Shown: positions 9,177 to 18,220, counted from the first letter of the stretch. The stretch is 64,000 bases of DNA from Deinococcus puniceus (GCF_001644565.1 NZ_CP011387.1:914501-978500), one strand, 5' to 3'. Translations and numbers: made by a program. The notes: generated from the sequence alone by a model not told the origin.

Positions 9177-9201
9177 TGGAGGGCAATCGCTTTGCTCACT
9201 T
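9177..9201 (-). repeat. left part of REP-like element 3, split by IS982
   Basis: GGGCAATCGCTTTGCTCACTT is the reverse complement of the conserved REP half. Its other half, TCACTTGCCCCCTCCCC and onward, lies on the far side of the insertion sequence at 10251. Confidence 0.65.
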
Positions 9202-10250
9202 ACGTGAGTTCGGGTTAAGCCTATTGGCGTAATACAAGTATATATTCTGTTTTTAGACGAAAGATTGGCATAAGTAGAGGCTCACTGAGATGATTGGTTT
9301 GCACACCCACTCAGGAGCCACCATGACCATACTCGAATTGTTTTGCGACGTCGACGACTTCTGCCAAACTCTCCCGCCCTTCCAAGTGGTACTGACCAGA
9401 CCTGCTCTCCCAGAGCAGGCCTCGGACTCACGCCCGATCCGCAATCGTCCCACTGGACTCCATCTCAGCGAAATCATGACGATCCTCATCGCCTTTCATC
9501 AGTCGAGCTATCGCCAGTTCAAGGCGTACTACACAACAGAAATCTTGAAACATGGGCGAGCTGACTTCCCAAAAGCGCCCAAGTATTCCCGTTTCGTGGA
9601 GTTGATGCCACGGGCGCTGCTGTCTCTGGTGATCTACTTCTATCGCAGCTTCGGGGCGTGTACCGGGATTTCTTTCGTGGACTCCACCAAGTTGGAAGTC
9701 TGTCGGCTGAAGCGAATGAACACCCACCGGGTGTTCAAGGAGGACGCTGCCTTGGGGAAGACCTCCATGGGCTGGTTCTACGGTTTCAAACTGCATTTGC
9801 TCTGCAACGACACCGGTGAGTTGCTGTGGGTGAGCCTCACGCCAGGAAATGGAGATGATCGCGCCGCCCTGCGGGATTTTTTCCAACATGACCTGTTTTC
9901 CCTGTTTGGGAAGGTGTTTGCAGATCGCGGGTATATCTCACAAGCCCTCGCCACCGAACTTCTCAACGAGCACCACGTGGCGCTACACACCCGGCTCCGC
10001 AAGAACATGAAATGCGCTGTCCCCGTCCTGAGCGAAGATGCTCTCTTCCTCAGGAAGAGAGCCATCATCGAATCCGTCATTGATCAACTGAAAAATATCA
10101 GCCAGATCGAGCATTCCCGGCACCGCAGCCCAGTCAACTTCATGGTCAACCTGGTGTGTGGACTGATTGCCTATTCACGTCAGCCCAAGAAACCCTCGCT
10201 CATCCCCCAAGCAGGCCCCTTGAAGCTCGTGGCTTAACCCGAACTCACGT
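9202..10250 (+). mobile_element. IS982 family insertion sequence, complete
   Basis: A 1,049-bp element bounded by 20-bp perfect inverted repeats: ACGTGAGTTCGGGTTAAGCC at 9202-9221 and its complement at 10231-10250. TCACTT flanks both ends directly (9196-9201 and 10251-10256), a 6-bp target duplication. The transposase inside is intact. Perfect ends, an intact gene and an undecayed target duplication point to a recent insertion. Confidence 0.9.
9323..10237 (+). CDS. IS982 family transposase
   Basis: A 304-residue DDE transposase with the features of IS982: VDDFCQTLPPF near the start, HLSEIMTILIAFHQSSYRQFKAYY, the first Asp in ISFVDSTKLEVC, TSMGWFYGFKLHL, LTPGNGDDR, the second Asp in VFADRGYIS, and the Glu in IIESVIDQLKNISQIEHSRHRS. 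The ATG at 9323 has CAGGAG well placed upstream; an ATG eleven codons earlier is also in frame but lacks a site. The stop codon lies within the right inverted repeat, usual for these compact elements. Confidence 0.93.
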   Translation: MTILELFCDVDDFCQTLPPFQVVLTRPALPEQASDSRPIRNRPTGLHLSEIMTILIAFHQSSYRQFKAYYTTEILKHGRADFPKAPKYSRFVELMPRALLSLVIYFYRSFGACTGISFVDSTKLEVCRLKRMNTHRVFKEDAALGKTSMGWFYGFKLHLLCNDTGELLWVSLTPGNGDDRAALRDFFQHDLFSLFGKVFADRGYISQALATELLNEHHVALHTRLRKNMKCAVPVLSEDALFLRKRAIIESVIDQLKNISQIEHSRHRSPVNFMVNLVCGLIAYSRQPKKPSLIPQAGPLKLVA

Positions 10251-10293
10251 TCACTTGCCCCCTCCCCAACCCTCCCCCGCAAGGGGAGAGGGA
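10251..10293 (-). repeat. right part of REP-like element 3, split by IS982
   Basis: CCCCTCCCCAACCCTCCCCCGCAAGGGGAGAGG continues the element that begins at 9177. Removing the IS and one TCACTT restores a complete copy. Confidence 0.65.
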
Positions 10294-10386
10294 GTAAGAG
10301 CCAGAGAGAACGTGCCTTATCACCTGCGTGCTTAACAAATAAAGGTAAATCCTCCGCACAATCGCCAATCATGGCACTTCTTTTAG

Positions 10387-10442
10387 CTCCTCCCCCCTTG
10401 CGGGGGAGGCTGGGAGGGGGGCAGTGAGCGAAGCGATTGCCC
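10387..10442 (+). repeat. REP-like palindromic element 4
   Basis: CTCCTCCCCCCTTGCGGGGGAGGCTGGGAGGGGGGCAGTGAGCGAAGCGATTGCC: the cleanest copy, without an insert. It sits directly after the hemD stop. Confidence 0.7.
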
Positions 10443-10449
10443 AGTCCAT

Positions 10450-11283
10450 CTACCCCACCTTCCCCAGCCGCCCACGCAGCAGCGCGGGGCCGTGTTCGGC
10501 GGCGGTACGCACCAGAATCCCCATCTTGTGCGGGTTGGCTTCCAGATCAATTCGTAGGCCCAGTTCGGCGGCACTCTCGCTGCACGCGGGGCCGATGCTG
10601 ACCACCACCATCCGGCGAATCGCGTCGCGCAGTTCCGCTTCTAGATTCATGCGGGCGGCAAATTTCAGCAGATGCAAGACTTGTGTGCCGCTGGAGAGCA
10701 GCAAGATGTCCTGGCCGCCCAGCACGGTATCGCGGATGGCGTGGGCCAGCGGCGCGGTATCGGCGGGAAAGGCGCAGCGGTACACCGGAATGCTGGTCAC
10801 GCGCAGGCCCGCGTGCTTCAGCGTGTGCAGCATGGCGGGCGGCGTGGCGTCGCCATATTCCAGAATGACGGCGTGCTGGCCGGGCAAGAGGGTAGCGATC
10901 AGATGATCCTGAACTTCGTGCCACGTACACGGCTTGGGCACACTGACCCCGGTCAGGCCAAAGGTTTTGAGTGTCTGCATGGGCTTGGTGCCGCGTGCCA
11001 CCATCGGAATGGTTTGCAGCGTTTCTAGGTGCTGTGGATTGAGGGCCGCCAAGTCGCGCAAAAACAGTTTGCTGCCCACGCCCGTCATGCAGGCTACCGC
11101 GTGAATGTCACCTGCCGCCAGCCCCGCCTCAAATTGGGTCAGGTGGGCGCTCAGGTCAAGCTTTTGCTCGCGCATACTGGGGGCCACCAACGCCACGCCG
11201 CCGTATTTGCCGATCAGCGTCGCCATTTCCTCGGAGCGCCGGGATTCCAAACTCAGTACCCTTAAACCGCCAAACCAATCCAT
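10450..11283 (-). CDS. hemD: uroporphyrinogen-III synthase (HemD-like)
   Basis: HemD closes hydroxymethylbilane to uroporphyrinogen III, the precursor of siroheme and heme. The 277-residue sequence has the two-domain HemD layout with low overall conservation: LRVLSLESRRSEEMATLI at the start, AVACMTGVGSKLFL (usually FTSxNGV), VARGTKPMQTLKTFGL, VILEYGDATPPAMLHTLKHAGLRVTSIPVYRC, ILLLSSGTQVLHLL and VVSIGPACSESAAELGLRIDLEA. It overlaps the nirD end by 22 bp, so it is translated with the nitrite reductase. NirB needs siroheme, which explains the location. A general heme role is also possible. Confidence 0.85.
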   Translation of the reverse strand: MDWFGGLRVLSLESRRSEEMATLIGKYGGVALVAPSMREQKLDLSAHLTQFEAGLAAGDIHAVACMTGVGSKLFLRDLAALNPQHLETLQTIPMVARGTKPMQTLKTFGLTGVSVPKPCTWHEVQDHLIATLLPGQHAVILEYGDATPPAMLHTLKHAGLRVTSIPVYRCAFPADTAPLAHAIRDTVLGGQDILLLSSGTQVLHLLKFAARMNLEAELRDAIRRMVVVSIGPACSESAAELGLRIDLEANPHKMGILVRTAAEHGPALLRGRLGKVG

Positions 11284-11639
11284 ACGTCACCCCCTTTGGC
11301 GCGGGCCGCATACACGGGCAGGCGCAGGGCGGGGTCGTCCAAACTCACGCCCGTCTCCAAATCGAAGGCGTGCTTCAGTAGCGGCGAGGCCACCTTGAAG
11401 CGCAGGCCATCCACCGCCGTGTAGCTTCCAGTCAGCCCGCGAGACAGCACGTTGGCGCTGGTGTAGGGATCGTGGTTGCCCACCGCAAAAATCCGGTCTG
11501 CGCCCCGGTAATTCACGCGGAACACGGCCACCTGAGCGCCGTCCACGAGGGCGCACACGCCCGCACCGGGCAAAATATCGTCGAGCTTGCACACGCGAAC
11601 CCAAGCGGTAGACGGAGAAGAAAGTGTGAGGGTCATCAT
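11262..11639 (-). CDS. nirD: nitrite reductase small subunit (NirD)
   Basis: A 125-residue Rieske-fold partner of NirB that assists NADH-dependent nitrite reduction to ammonium in the cytosol. It has the NirD pattern WVRVCKLDDILPGAGVCALVDGAQVAVFRV...RIFAVGNHDPYTSANVLSRGLTG and KHAFDLETGVSLDD, and lacks the CxH/CxxH cluster ligands of true Rieske proteins, as is normal for NirD. AGGAG precedes a double ATG; the second (11636) has the better spacing. It follows nirB after 171 bp that hold heptamer repeats, and overlaps hemD. Confidence 0.93.
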   Translation of the reverse strand: MMTLTLSSPSTAWVRVCKLDDILPGAGVCALVDGAQVAVFRVNYRGADRIFAVGNHDPYTSANVLSRGLTGSYTAVDGLRFKVASPLLKHAFDLETGVSLDDPALRLPVYAARAKGGDVWIGLAV

Positions 11640-11712
11640 GGCTCCTGTTGAGATTTGGTGAGCTGCTGTGAACTCTGGACGCTGGACAAGTCGAAGACTG
11701 GGGGCACAAACT

Positions 11713-11743
11713 GGTCTAAGGGTCGAGGGTCTAAGGGTCTGAG
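11713..11743. repeat. GGTCTAA-type heptamer repeats between nirB and nirD
   Basis: GGTCTAA, GGGTCGA, GGGTCTA, AGGGTCT in tandem (11713-11740), then GAG. A short CCACTCACCACTAA run of the second repeat type follows at about 11787. They lie inside the nirBD-hemD operon. Confidence 0.6.
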
Positions 11744-11810
11744 TTGGTCAAAGTTTGAGGGGCGAACGTCAGGGTTTTTTTGCAGTTCCCACTCACCACT
11801 AACGGGTTTC

Positions 11811-14411
11811 TCAATCGTCCCCGCCCGCCATCGGCAACGGCATCAGCCCATCCAATGACAGGGGTTGCAGCGGTGCGGGCCGGATTTGGCCGCGTTCGTC
11901 CACCCACTCGATGGCGTTGTCGCGGGCGTCGCTGTTGATGAAAGTGCGGAAGCGGGCCAGCCCTGCCGTGTCGGTGAGGGCGGCGGCCCATTCGTCTTCG
12001 TAGGTGCCGACGTGGTGCAGCATGGCCGCGTCCAGATCGGCGCAGATGCCCAATTTGTCGTCCACGATCACGGCCCGCAGATACTCCAGCCCGCCCTCTA
12101 GGTTTTCCAGCCAAGTGCTGGTACGTTGCAGGCGGTCTGCGGTTCGCACGTAAAACATCAGGAAGCGGTCAAGCAGCGTGATCAGCGTGGCTTCATCCAG
12201 CCCCTCGGCCAGCAGCAGCGCGTGCTTGGGCGTCACGCCGCCGTTGCCGCCCACGTACAGGTTCCAGCCTTTTTCGGTGGCGATCAGGCCAAAGTCTTTG
12301 CTGCGGGCCTCGGCGCACTCGCGGGTGCAGCCCGATACGCCCGATTTGAGCTTGTGCGGGCTGCGCAGGCCCCGGTAGCGCAGTTCCAGCCGGATGGCGA
12401 GGCTGGTGGAATCTTGCACCCCGTAGCGGCACCACGTCTGTCCCACACAGCTTTTGACGGTTCTCAGGCTCTTGCCGTAAGCGTGCCCGCTCTCGAAGCC
12501 TGCCGCGATCAGGTCTGTCCAGATGGCGGGCAGATCGTCGCGCTGTGCACCCAACAGGTCGATGCGCTGCCCACCCGTAATCTTGCAGTACAGGCCGAAT
12601 TTGCGGGCCACTTCACCAATTGCAATCAGGCCTTCTGCCGTCACTTCGCCGCCGGGAATGCGCGGCATCACGCTGTAGGTGCCGTTTTTCTGGATATTGG
12701 CGAGGAAAGCGTCGTTGGTGTCTTGAAGCGGCGCGTGCTGCGGCTTCAGCACATACTCGTTGTGCAGGCTCGCCAAAATGCTAGCCACCGCTGGCTTGCA
12801 CACTTCGCAGCCCATGCCGCTGCCGTGTGCGTCCAGCACCTCATCCCAGCTCTGCCAGCCCTTCACGCGAATCAGGTCGAAGAGTTCCTGACGCGAGTGC
12901 GGGTAGTGTTCGCAGAGGTGGTTGGACACGGTCTCGCCCAGCCGCCGCAGTTCCGTTTGCAGGAGGCCATGCATCACTTGCACACAGCCGCCGCAGCCCG
13001 TGCCCGCGCCTGTGCATTTTTTCAGACTCGCCACGTCCCGCGCTCCGCCTGCAATGGCGCTGCACAACTCGTCCGAGCGCACGTTTTCGCAGGAGCAGAT
13101 CAGGGCGTTGGCAGATGCGGGCAGAGCCGCGCCTCCCGGTATGGGCGGCACGATCAGCGTTTCGGGCGGCACGCTCAGGGGCGTGCCACTCAGGGTCAGG
13201 TCTAGCAGGTCGCTGTAGCGGGCCGTATCACCCACCAGCAGGCCGCCCAGCACGCGCAATCCGTCTTCGGACAGCACCAGTTTGCTGTACGTGTTCCGCA
13301 CATTGTCGCTGAGAGACACCGTGCGTGCGCCGGGGGTCGTGCCTTTGGCGTCGCCAAAACTGCCCACTTCTACGCCCAACAATTTCAGTTTGGTGGACAG
13401 GTCGGCCCCGGTAAAGCGGGCTTCAGAGGCACTGCTCAGACCCAAATCGGTGAGGACACTGGCGGCGGCTACCTTTGCCATGCTGTAGCCGGGGGCCACC
13501 AGCCCGTACACGCGCCCATCGTGCAGGGCGCATTCGCCCACCGCGTACACGGCGGGGTCGGAGGTCACGCAGCGGTCATCAATGGTAATTCCGCCGCGCT
13601 CGCCTACGCTGAGGCCACTCGTGCGGGCCAATTCGTCGCGGGGCCGGATGCCTGCCGAAAACACCACGAGGTCGGCGGGCAAGCTGGAGCCGTCGGCAAA
13701 GGCCAGCCCGGTCACCTGCCCGCTCTCATCCATCTGTACTTCAGAAGTGGCCTTGCCCACATGTACGCCGATGCCCATGCCCTCTATCGTTCGGCGCAGC
13801 GTCGCACCTCCTTCGGCGTCCAGTTGCGCGGGCATCAGCTGGGGCGCGAATTCCACCACATGCGTCTGGAGTCCCAGTTTGCCCAATGCGCCTGCCGCTT
13901 CCAACCCCAGCAACCCGCCACCAATCACGATTCCGGTGGTTTTGCCCGCTGCGATGAGGGTGTGGGCGGCCTGTTTCATGGCGTCCAGATCATCCAGCGT
14001 GCGGTAAACGAAACAGCCTGCCGCCTCTTTTCCGGGCAGCGGCGGCACGAAGGGAAAGCTGCCCGTTGCCAGCACCAGCACGTCGTAAGTCAGTTCAGTG
14101 TTCCCCACACTCACGCTGCGGGTGGTGCGGTTGATGTGGCTGGCGCGGCCAAACACCACATTCACGCCCAGCTCGGCGTAGCCCGCAGGAGTCGCCAGTG
14201 CCAGCTCAGGGCGCGGTTGGTCAAAGTGGCTGCTCAGATGCACCCGGTCGTAGGCCAGCCGGGATTCCTCGCTGATCACGGTCACGCGCAGGCAACTCGC
14301 GTCGGCCTGCGCCCGGAGTTGTTCTACGAAACGGTGGCTGACCATGCCGCTGCCCACGACGACAACGTGCGGCAAGGTGCTTGGAACGGCAGAACGGGTG
14401 GGTTGCGACAT
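11811..14411 (-). CDS. nirB: assimilatory nitrite reductase large subunit, NAD(P)H-dependent (NirB)
   Basis: NirB reduces nitrite to ammonium with electrons from NAD(P)H through FAD, an iron-sulfur centre and siroheme. In order it has an FAD/NAD(P) oxidoreductase domain (VVVGSGMVSHRFVEQL; VIGGGLLGLEAAGAL), a BFD-like [2Fe-2S] domain around 437-476 (ICSCENV...CTGAGTGCGGC), and the sulfite/nitrite reductase region with siroheme-[4Fe-4S] cysteines in CVGQTWC (about 653-659) and CTREC (about 690-694). The 866-residue length is normal. I use ATG 14411, which has GAGAGG 6 nt upstream; a TTG one codon earlier is in frame. It leads the nirB-nirD-hemD operon. Confidence 0.96.
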   Translation of the reverse strand: MSQPTRSAVPSTLPHVVVVGSGMVSHRFVEQLRAQADASCLRVTVISEESRLAYDRVHLSSHFDQPRPELALATPAGYAELGVNVVFGRASHINRTTRSVSVGNTELTYDVLVLATGSFPFVPPLPGKEAAGCFVYRTLDDLDAMKQAAHTLIAAGKTTGIVIGGGLLGLEAAGALGKLGLQTHVVEFAPQLMPAQLDAEGGATLRRTIEGMGIGVHVGKATSEVQMDESGQVTGLAFADGSSLPADLVVFSAGIRPRDELARTSGLSVGERGGITIDDRCVTSDPAVYAVGECALHDGRVYGLVAPGYSMAKVAAASVLTDLGLSSASEARFTGADLSTKLKLLGVEVGSFGDAKGTTPGARTVSLSDNVRNTYSKLVLSEDGLRVLGGLLVGDTARYSDLLDLTLSGTPLSVPPETLIVPPIPGGAALPASANALICSCENVRSDELCSAIAGGARDVASLKKCTGAGTGCGGCVQVMHGLLQTELRRLGETVSNHLCEHYPHSRQELFDLIRVKGWQSWDEVLDAHGSGMGCEVCKPAVASILASLHNEYVLKPQHAPLQDTNDAFLANIQKNGTYSVMPRIPGGEVTAEGLIAIGEVARKFGLYCKITGGQRIDLLGAQRDDLPAIWTDLIAAGFESGHAYGKSLRTVKSCVGQTWCRYGVQDSTSLAIRLELRYRGLRSPHKLKSGVSGCTRECAEARSKDFGLIATEKGWNLYVGGNGGVTPKHALLLAEGLDEATLITLLDRFLMFYVRTADRLQRTSTWLENLEGGLEYLRAVIVDDKLGICADLDAAMLHHVGTYEDEWAAALTDTAGLARFRTFINSDARDNAIEWVDERGQIRPAPLQPLSLDGLMPLPMAGGDD

Positions 14412-14688
14412 CAAAAACCTCTCTCAATCTCACGAATCTCTGGCGTAAAGCGGGCGGGGAAGGTGAGGGGCTGGCCGGGTCAGGGAAGGCCAACTTGCAC
14501 GCCGCACCCTCTCTATCCCCTATTGGGAACGATTCCAATCCAATTGTCAATAGATTTACGAACAAATTGCAAAACTACTGGGATGGTAACAGCAGAATTT
14601 AGACGTGTGCAGTTTAATGTCATCAAAAAAGATTCCACTCTGCAAATTTGGCCTTGACATAGGCCGAAGCACCCCGCAAGGTGAGGCC
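14412..14688. promoter_or_regulatory. divergent nirB / nasA promoter region with a candidate operator
   Basis: This 277-bp region separates the two nitrate-assimilation transcripts and is clearly AT-richer than the flanking genes in its middle. TTGGGAACGATTCCAA (14523-14538) is a near-perfect inverted repeat (arms TTGGnAA/TTnCCAA). TTGTCAATAGATTTACGAACAA just right of it has TTGT/ACAA ends. TTGACA occurs at 14653. A nitrogen- or nitrate-responsive regulator could act here; none is encoded alongside. Confidence 0.45.
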
Positions 14689-16833
14689 ATGTCTGCGCCG
14701 CACGTCTCCGCTTCCAGTGTGTTGCCGCCCGCCGTGCCCCGGCTGGTGCGAACCACTTGCCCTTACTGCGCGGTGCAGTGCAATTTCGATCTGCACATAG
14801 AAAACAATCTGCCCGTGAAGAGCACGCCCACCAAAGAATGCCCGGTGGCACACGGTACGGTCTGCAAAAAGGGGCTGGCGGCCCTCAGCGATCTGCGCCA
14901 CCCCGAACGCCTGACCACGCCGCTGCTGAGGAAAAACGGCCAACTGGTGCCCGTGGGCTGGGCCGAGGCGATGGCCTATGTGCGTGAAGCCCTGACGCCA
15001 ATGCTGGCGGCCAACCCTGACGCGGTGGGCGTCTACGGCAGCGGCAGCCTGACCAACGAAAAGACTTATCTGCTGGGCAAATTTGCCCGCCTCGCGCTGA
15101 AAACGGCCAACATCGACTACAACGGGCGTTACTGCATGGCGTCGGCCAGCACGGCTCTCAACCGCACGGTGGGCTATGACCGGGGGCTGGGCTTTCCCCT
15201 GTCCGATATGGGCACCAGCGATCTGATTGTGCTGGTGGGTGCGAACATTGCCGAGACGTTGCCGCCGATCATGCAGTACCTCAAGGCCGCCAAAGACCGG
15301 GGTGCGCTGGTGTACGCGATAGACCCCCGTGCCACTACCACCGCCAAAGTCGCGGGCAAGCATCTGGGGATTCGGCCCGGCAGCGACGGCGTGCTGGCGC
15401 TGGGCCTCCTGCACCTGATGAAGCAGTGGAACAAGATTCGGCCCACCGCCACCGCACACGGCCTGACCGGGGTGCTGTGGCAAGCCGACGATTACCCGCC
15501 CGCCCGCGTGGCCCACGAATGCGGCATTCCCGAAAGCGAATTTATGGCGTTGGCCCACGCCTACGCGAACGCCACCAAGCCCCTAATCCTGACTGGACGC
15601 GGAGCAGAGCAGCACGCCCACGGCACCGACACGGTTCATGCGCTGCTGAATCTTGCTTTCCTGACGGGGCATTTTGGCAAACCGGGCGGGGGCTACGGCA
15701 CGCTGACCGGGCAGGGCAATGGGCAGGGCGGGCGCGAACACGGCCAGAAAACCGACCAGTTGCCGGGCGCACGCAGCCTGCGCGATCCTCGTCACCGCGC
15801 CGAAATAGCCGCCTTGTGGGATTGCGATCCTGCCGATTTGCCCCAGCCCGGAAAGAGCGCACAGGAACTTCTGAATGCTTGCGGTTCCGACATAGAAGCC
15901 CTGATCGTGTTGGGATCGAATCCGGTGGTCAGCGCGGCGGGAGCGGGCCACGTGACCGAACGCCTGCGGGCGCTGAAGCACCTGATCGTCATCGATTTTT
16001 TGCCCAGCGAGACGGCGCAACTGGCAACCTTGGTGCTGCCCGGTTCCATGTGGTGCGAGGAAGAAGGCACGACCACCAATCTGGAAGGCCGGGTGCAGCG
16101 CCGCCGCAAAGCGATCACTGCGCCGGGGGCCGCCCGCGAAGACTGGCGCATCCTGTGCGATCTGGCCCACGCGGTAGGCCGTCCCAAAGGGTTTGAGTAC
16201 GCCACCTTCCGGGACTTGCAGGACGAATTCTTCCGGGCCACACGCGGGGGCAAGGCCGATTACAGCGGTCTGAGTGCCGAACGCCTTGACCGCGCCAGTG
16301 CCCAGTGGCCCGTGCCACACGCGGCTGGCCCCGATACGCCCTACGCCTACGCGCCCACTTACCCCACCGCCGATGGGCTGGCAACCCTGCATTTGCCCAC
16401 GCTACCCGCCTTTACCGCTGCCCCCCAATCCTCAAAGCTGGCCCTCACCCTCACCACTGGACGCCTCGGCAACCAATACCAGAGCGGCACCCAGACGCGG
16501 CGCAACGCAGGCCTCCGCGCCGAAAACACCGCCCAGATGCATCCTGATACCGCCCGCCAGCATGGGCTGAAAGCAGGCGACGCCGTGACCCTCAGAACCG
16601 CGCATGGTAGCACCACGCTCCCCGTATCCCTCACCCCCGGCATTCGGCCCGACACGGTGTTTTTGCCGTTTCACTGGCCTGATACCGCCAACCTGCTCAC
16701 CGATCACCACACCCTTGACCCCCATTCCAAGATGCCCGCGTTCAAGGCCACGCCCGTCACGCTGCACCCGGCCCATGCTGCCGAACTAGCCAACGAACCA
16801 ATGCGGGGGGTGGGTCAACCTGTGATGCGCTGA
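14689..16833 (+). CDS. nasA: assimilatory nitrate reductase catalytic subunit (molybdopterin type)
   Basis: A 714-residue molybdopterin oxidoreductase that reduces nitrate to nitrite in the cytosol. The N-terminal [4Fe-4S] ligands are CPYCAVQC and CPVAHGTVCKKG. Molybdopterin regions include GSGSLTNEKTYLLGKFARLAL, NGRYCMASASTALNRTVGYDRG (with the candidate Mo-ligand Cys), YAIDPRATTTAK, TGHFGKPGGGYGTLTGQGNGQGGREHGQK and the C-terminal dinucleotide-binding domain with TGRLGNQYQSGTQTRRN. GQGGREHGQKTDQLPG is typical of assimilatory NasA/NarB enzymes. The ATG at 14689 has AAGGTGAG upstream; an upstream in-frame ATG adds non-homologous sequence. There is no signal peptide or electron-donor domain. 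Followed by narK. Confidence 0.93.
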   Translation: MSAPHVSASSVLPPAVPRLVRTTCPYCAVQCNFDLHIENNLPVKSTPTKECPVAHGTVCKKGLAALSDLRHPERLTTPLLRKNGQLVPVGWAEAMAYVREALTPMLAANPDAVGVYGSGSLTNEKTYLLGKFARLALKTANIDYNGRYCMASASTALNRTVGYDRGLGFPLSDMGTSDLIVLVGANIAETLPPIMQYLKAAKDRGALVYAIDPRATTTAKVAGKHLGIRPGSDGVLALGLLHLMKQWNKIRPTATAHGLTGVLWQADDYPPARVAHECGIPESEFMALAHAYANATKPLILTGRGAEQHAHGTDTVHALLNLAFLTGHFGKPGGGYGTLTGQGNGQGGREHGQKTDQLPGARSLRDPRHRAEIAALWDCDPADLPQPGKSAQELLNACGSDIEALIVLGSNPVVSAAGAGHVTERLRALKHLIVIDFLPSETAQLATLVLPGSMWCEEEGTTTNLEGRVQRRRKAITAPGAAREDWRILCDLAHAVGRPKGFEYATFRDLQDEFFRATRGGKADYSGLSAERLDRASAQWPVPHAAGPDTPYAYAPTYPTADGLATLHLPTLPAFTAAPQSSKLALTLTTGRLGNQYQSGTQTRRNAGLRAENTAQMHPDTARQHGLKAGDAVTLRTAHGSTTLPVSLTPGIRPDTVFLPFHWPDTANLLTDHHTLDPHSKMPAFKATPVTLHPAHAAELANEPMRGVGQPVMR

Positions 16834-16918
16834 CCGTCCAATATTCCCGCTCTGCCGCTCGACACCGTGTTTCCCGCGCCGTGTTTGCCCTCTCTTGTCT
16901 CTGTTGCGAGGTTTTGCC

Positions 16919-18154
16919 ATGACATCTACCCCGATTTCCAGTCCTGCTGCCGAGCCGATCAGCCCCGATGCCCGCCGCGTGGTGGCGTGGAGCACCGCCG
17001 GATTTACGCTGATGTTCGCCGTGTGGGTCATGTTTGCCATCGTTGGCCTGCCGATCCGCAAAACCCTCGGCCTCAGCGATACTCAGTTCACGCTGCTCAC
17101 CGCTATTCCCGTGCTGACGGGTTCGCTGCTGCGCTTGCCTGCTGGCCTGATGGCAGACCGAATCGGCGGCAAGAAGGTCTTTTTGGGCGTCACGCTGCTG
17201 ACGGCGGTGTTTGCCCTCGCTCTGGCGTTTGCCAATAGCTACAACACGCTGTTGGCCTTGGCGCTGGGCGTGGGTCTCGCGGGGGTCAGTTTCGCGGTGG
17301 GCAACGCGTGGATTGCCCAGTGGGTTCCGGTGTCGCGGCGTGGATTGGCGCTGGGCACTTTTGGTGCGGGCAACGCGGGGGCCAGCATCACCAAGCTGCT
17401 TGCGCCGCTGCTAATTACGCTGGTTCCTGTAGGCTTCCTCATTCCCGGTGGCTGGCACTTCGTCCCGTTCGTGTTCGCCATTTTGCTGGTACTGATCGCC
17501 GCTCTTACCGCCCGCTTTACGCCCGCCGACGCCGCTGTTCGCCCAGTGCGTACCTTTGCCGACTGGATGCGGCCCCTCGGCAGCGCACAGGTTTGGCGGT
17601 TCGGGCTGTATTACGTGGTGTTTTTCGGCGCATACGTGGCCCTCAGCCTGTTTTTGCCCAAATATTACGTAGACCACTACGACCTGCCGCTGGCACAGGC
17701 GGGCCTGCTCACGGCGCTGTTCATCTTTCCGGCCAGCCTGCTGCGGCCCCTCGGCGGCTACCTCAGTGACCGCTTCGGCCCGCGCAGCATCACGGTGGCC
17801 AGCTTTGCCGTGATGCTGCTGGGCACGTTGCCCCTGATTCGTGAACTGCCCCTGACTACGTTTATGCTGCTGACCACCGTCGTCGGTGTGGGCATGGGCG
17901 TGGGCAAGGCCAGCACTTATACGCTGGTAGCCCAGTGGTATCCGCACGATATGGGCGTGGTCGGTGGCTTGGTGGGCCTACTGGGCGGCCTCGGCGGGTT
18001 CATCCTGCCCCTCGCCTTCGCCTTTCTCAAGCCCAGCCTCGGCCCTCAAGCGGCGTTCATTACCCTGATGTTCGTCACTCTGCTCAGCACCGCCGTCTTC
18101 GTCGCCAGCATGATGCGGCTGCGGGCGCTGGGGCTTCGGCCTAACTTTGCCTAA
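16919..18154 (+). CDS. narK: nitrate/nitrite transporter, NarK/NasA MFS family
   Basis: A 411-residue major facilitator protein with about 12 membrane helices. It brings nitrate in (and may exchange nitrite) for the reductases next door. Family hallmarks are RKTLGLSDTQFTLLTAIPVLTGSLLRLPAGLMADRIGGKK, the nitrate signature GVGLAGVSFAVGNAWIAQWVP...LGTFGAGNAGASITKLLAP, and PLGGYLSDRFGPRS in the second half with GVGMGVGKASTYTLVAQWYP. The start ATG at 16919 has GCGAGG about 8 nt upstream and puts a soluble N-terminus before the first helix. It lies 85 bp after nasA, likely one transcript. Confidence 0.93.
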   Translation: MTSTPISSPAAEPISPDARRVVAWSTAGFTLMFAVWVMFAIVGLPIRKTLGLSDTQFTLLTAIPVLTGSLLRLPAGLMADRIGGKKVFLGVTLLTAVFALALAFANSYNTLLALALGVGLAGVSFAVGNAWIAQWVPVSRRGLALGTFGAGNAGASITKLLAPLLITLVPVGFLIPGGWHFVPFVFAILLVLIAALTARFTPADAAVRPVRTFADWMRPLGSAQVWRFGLYYVVFFGAYVALSLFLPKYYVDHYDLPLAQAGLLTALFIFPASLLRPLGGYLSDRFGPRSITVASFAVMLLGTLPLIRELPLTTFMLLTTVVGVGMGVGKASTYTLVAQWYPHDMGVVGGLVGLLGGLGGFILPLAFAFLKPSLGPQAAFITLMFVTLLSTAVFVASMMRLRALGLRPNFA

Positions 18155-18181
18155 TGGGTTGGTTCTGACTGTGTGGGGGCT

Positions 18182-18212
18182 AGTCTAAGGGTCTAGGGTC
18201 GAAGGGTCTAAG
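18182..18212. repeat. GGTCTAA-type heptamer repeats after narK
   Basis: AGTCTAA, GGGTCTA, GGGTCGA, AGGGTCT in tandem followed by AAG, 28 bp after the narK stop. Confidence 0.6.
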
Positions 18213-18220
18213 CAACGGCG

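Noticed and set aside
12126..13205. 359-residue plus-strand ORF opposite nirB
   Set aside because: Its sequence is His/Gln/Arg-rich as expected from the complement of GC-rich coding DNA; nirB is certain on the other strand.
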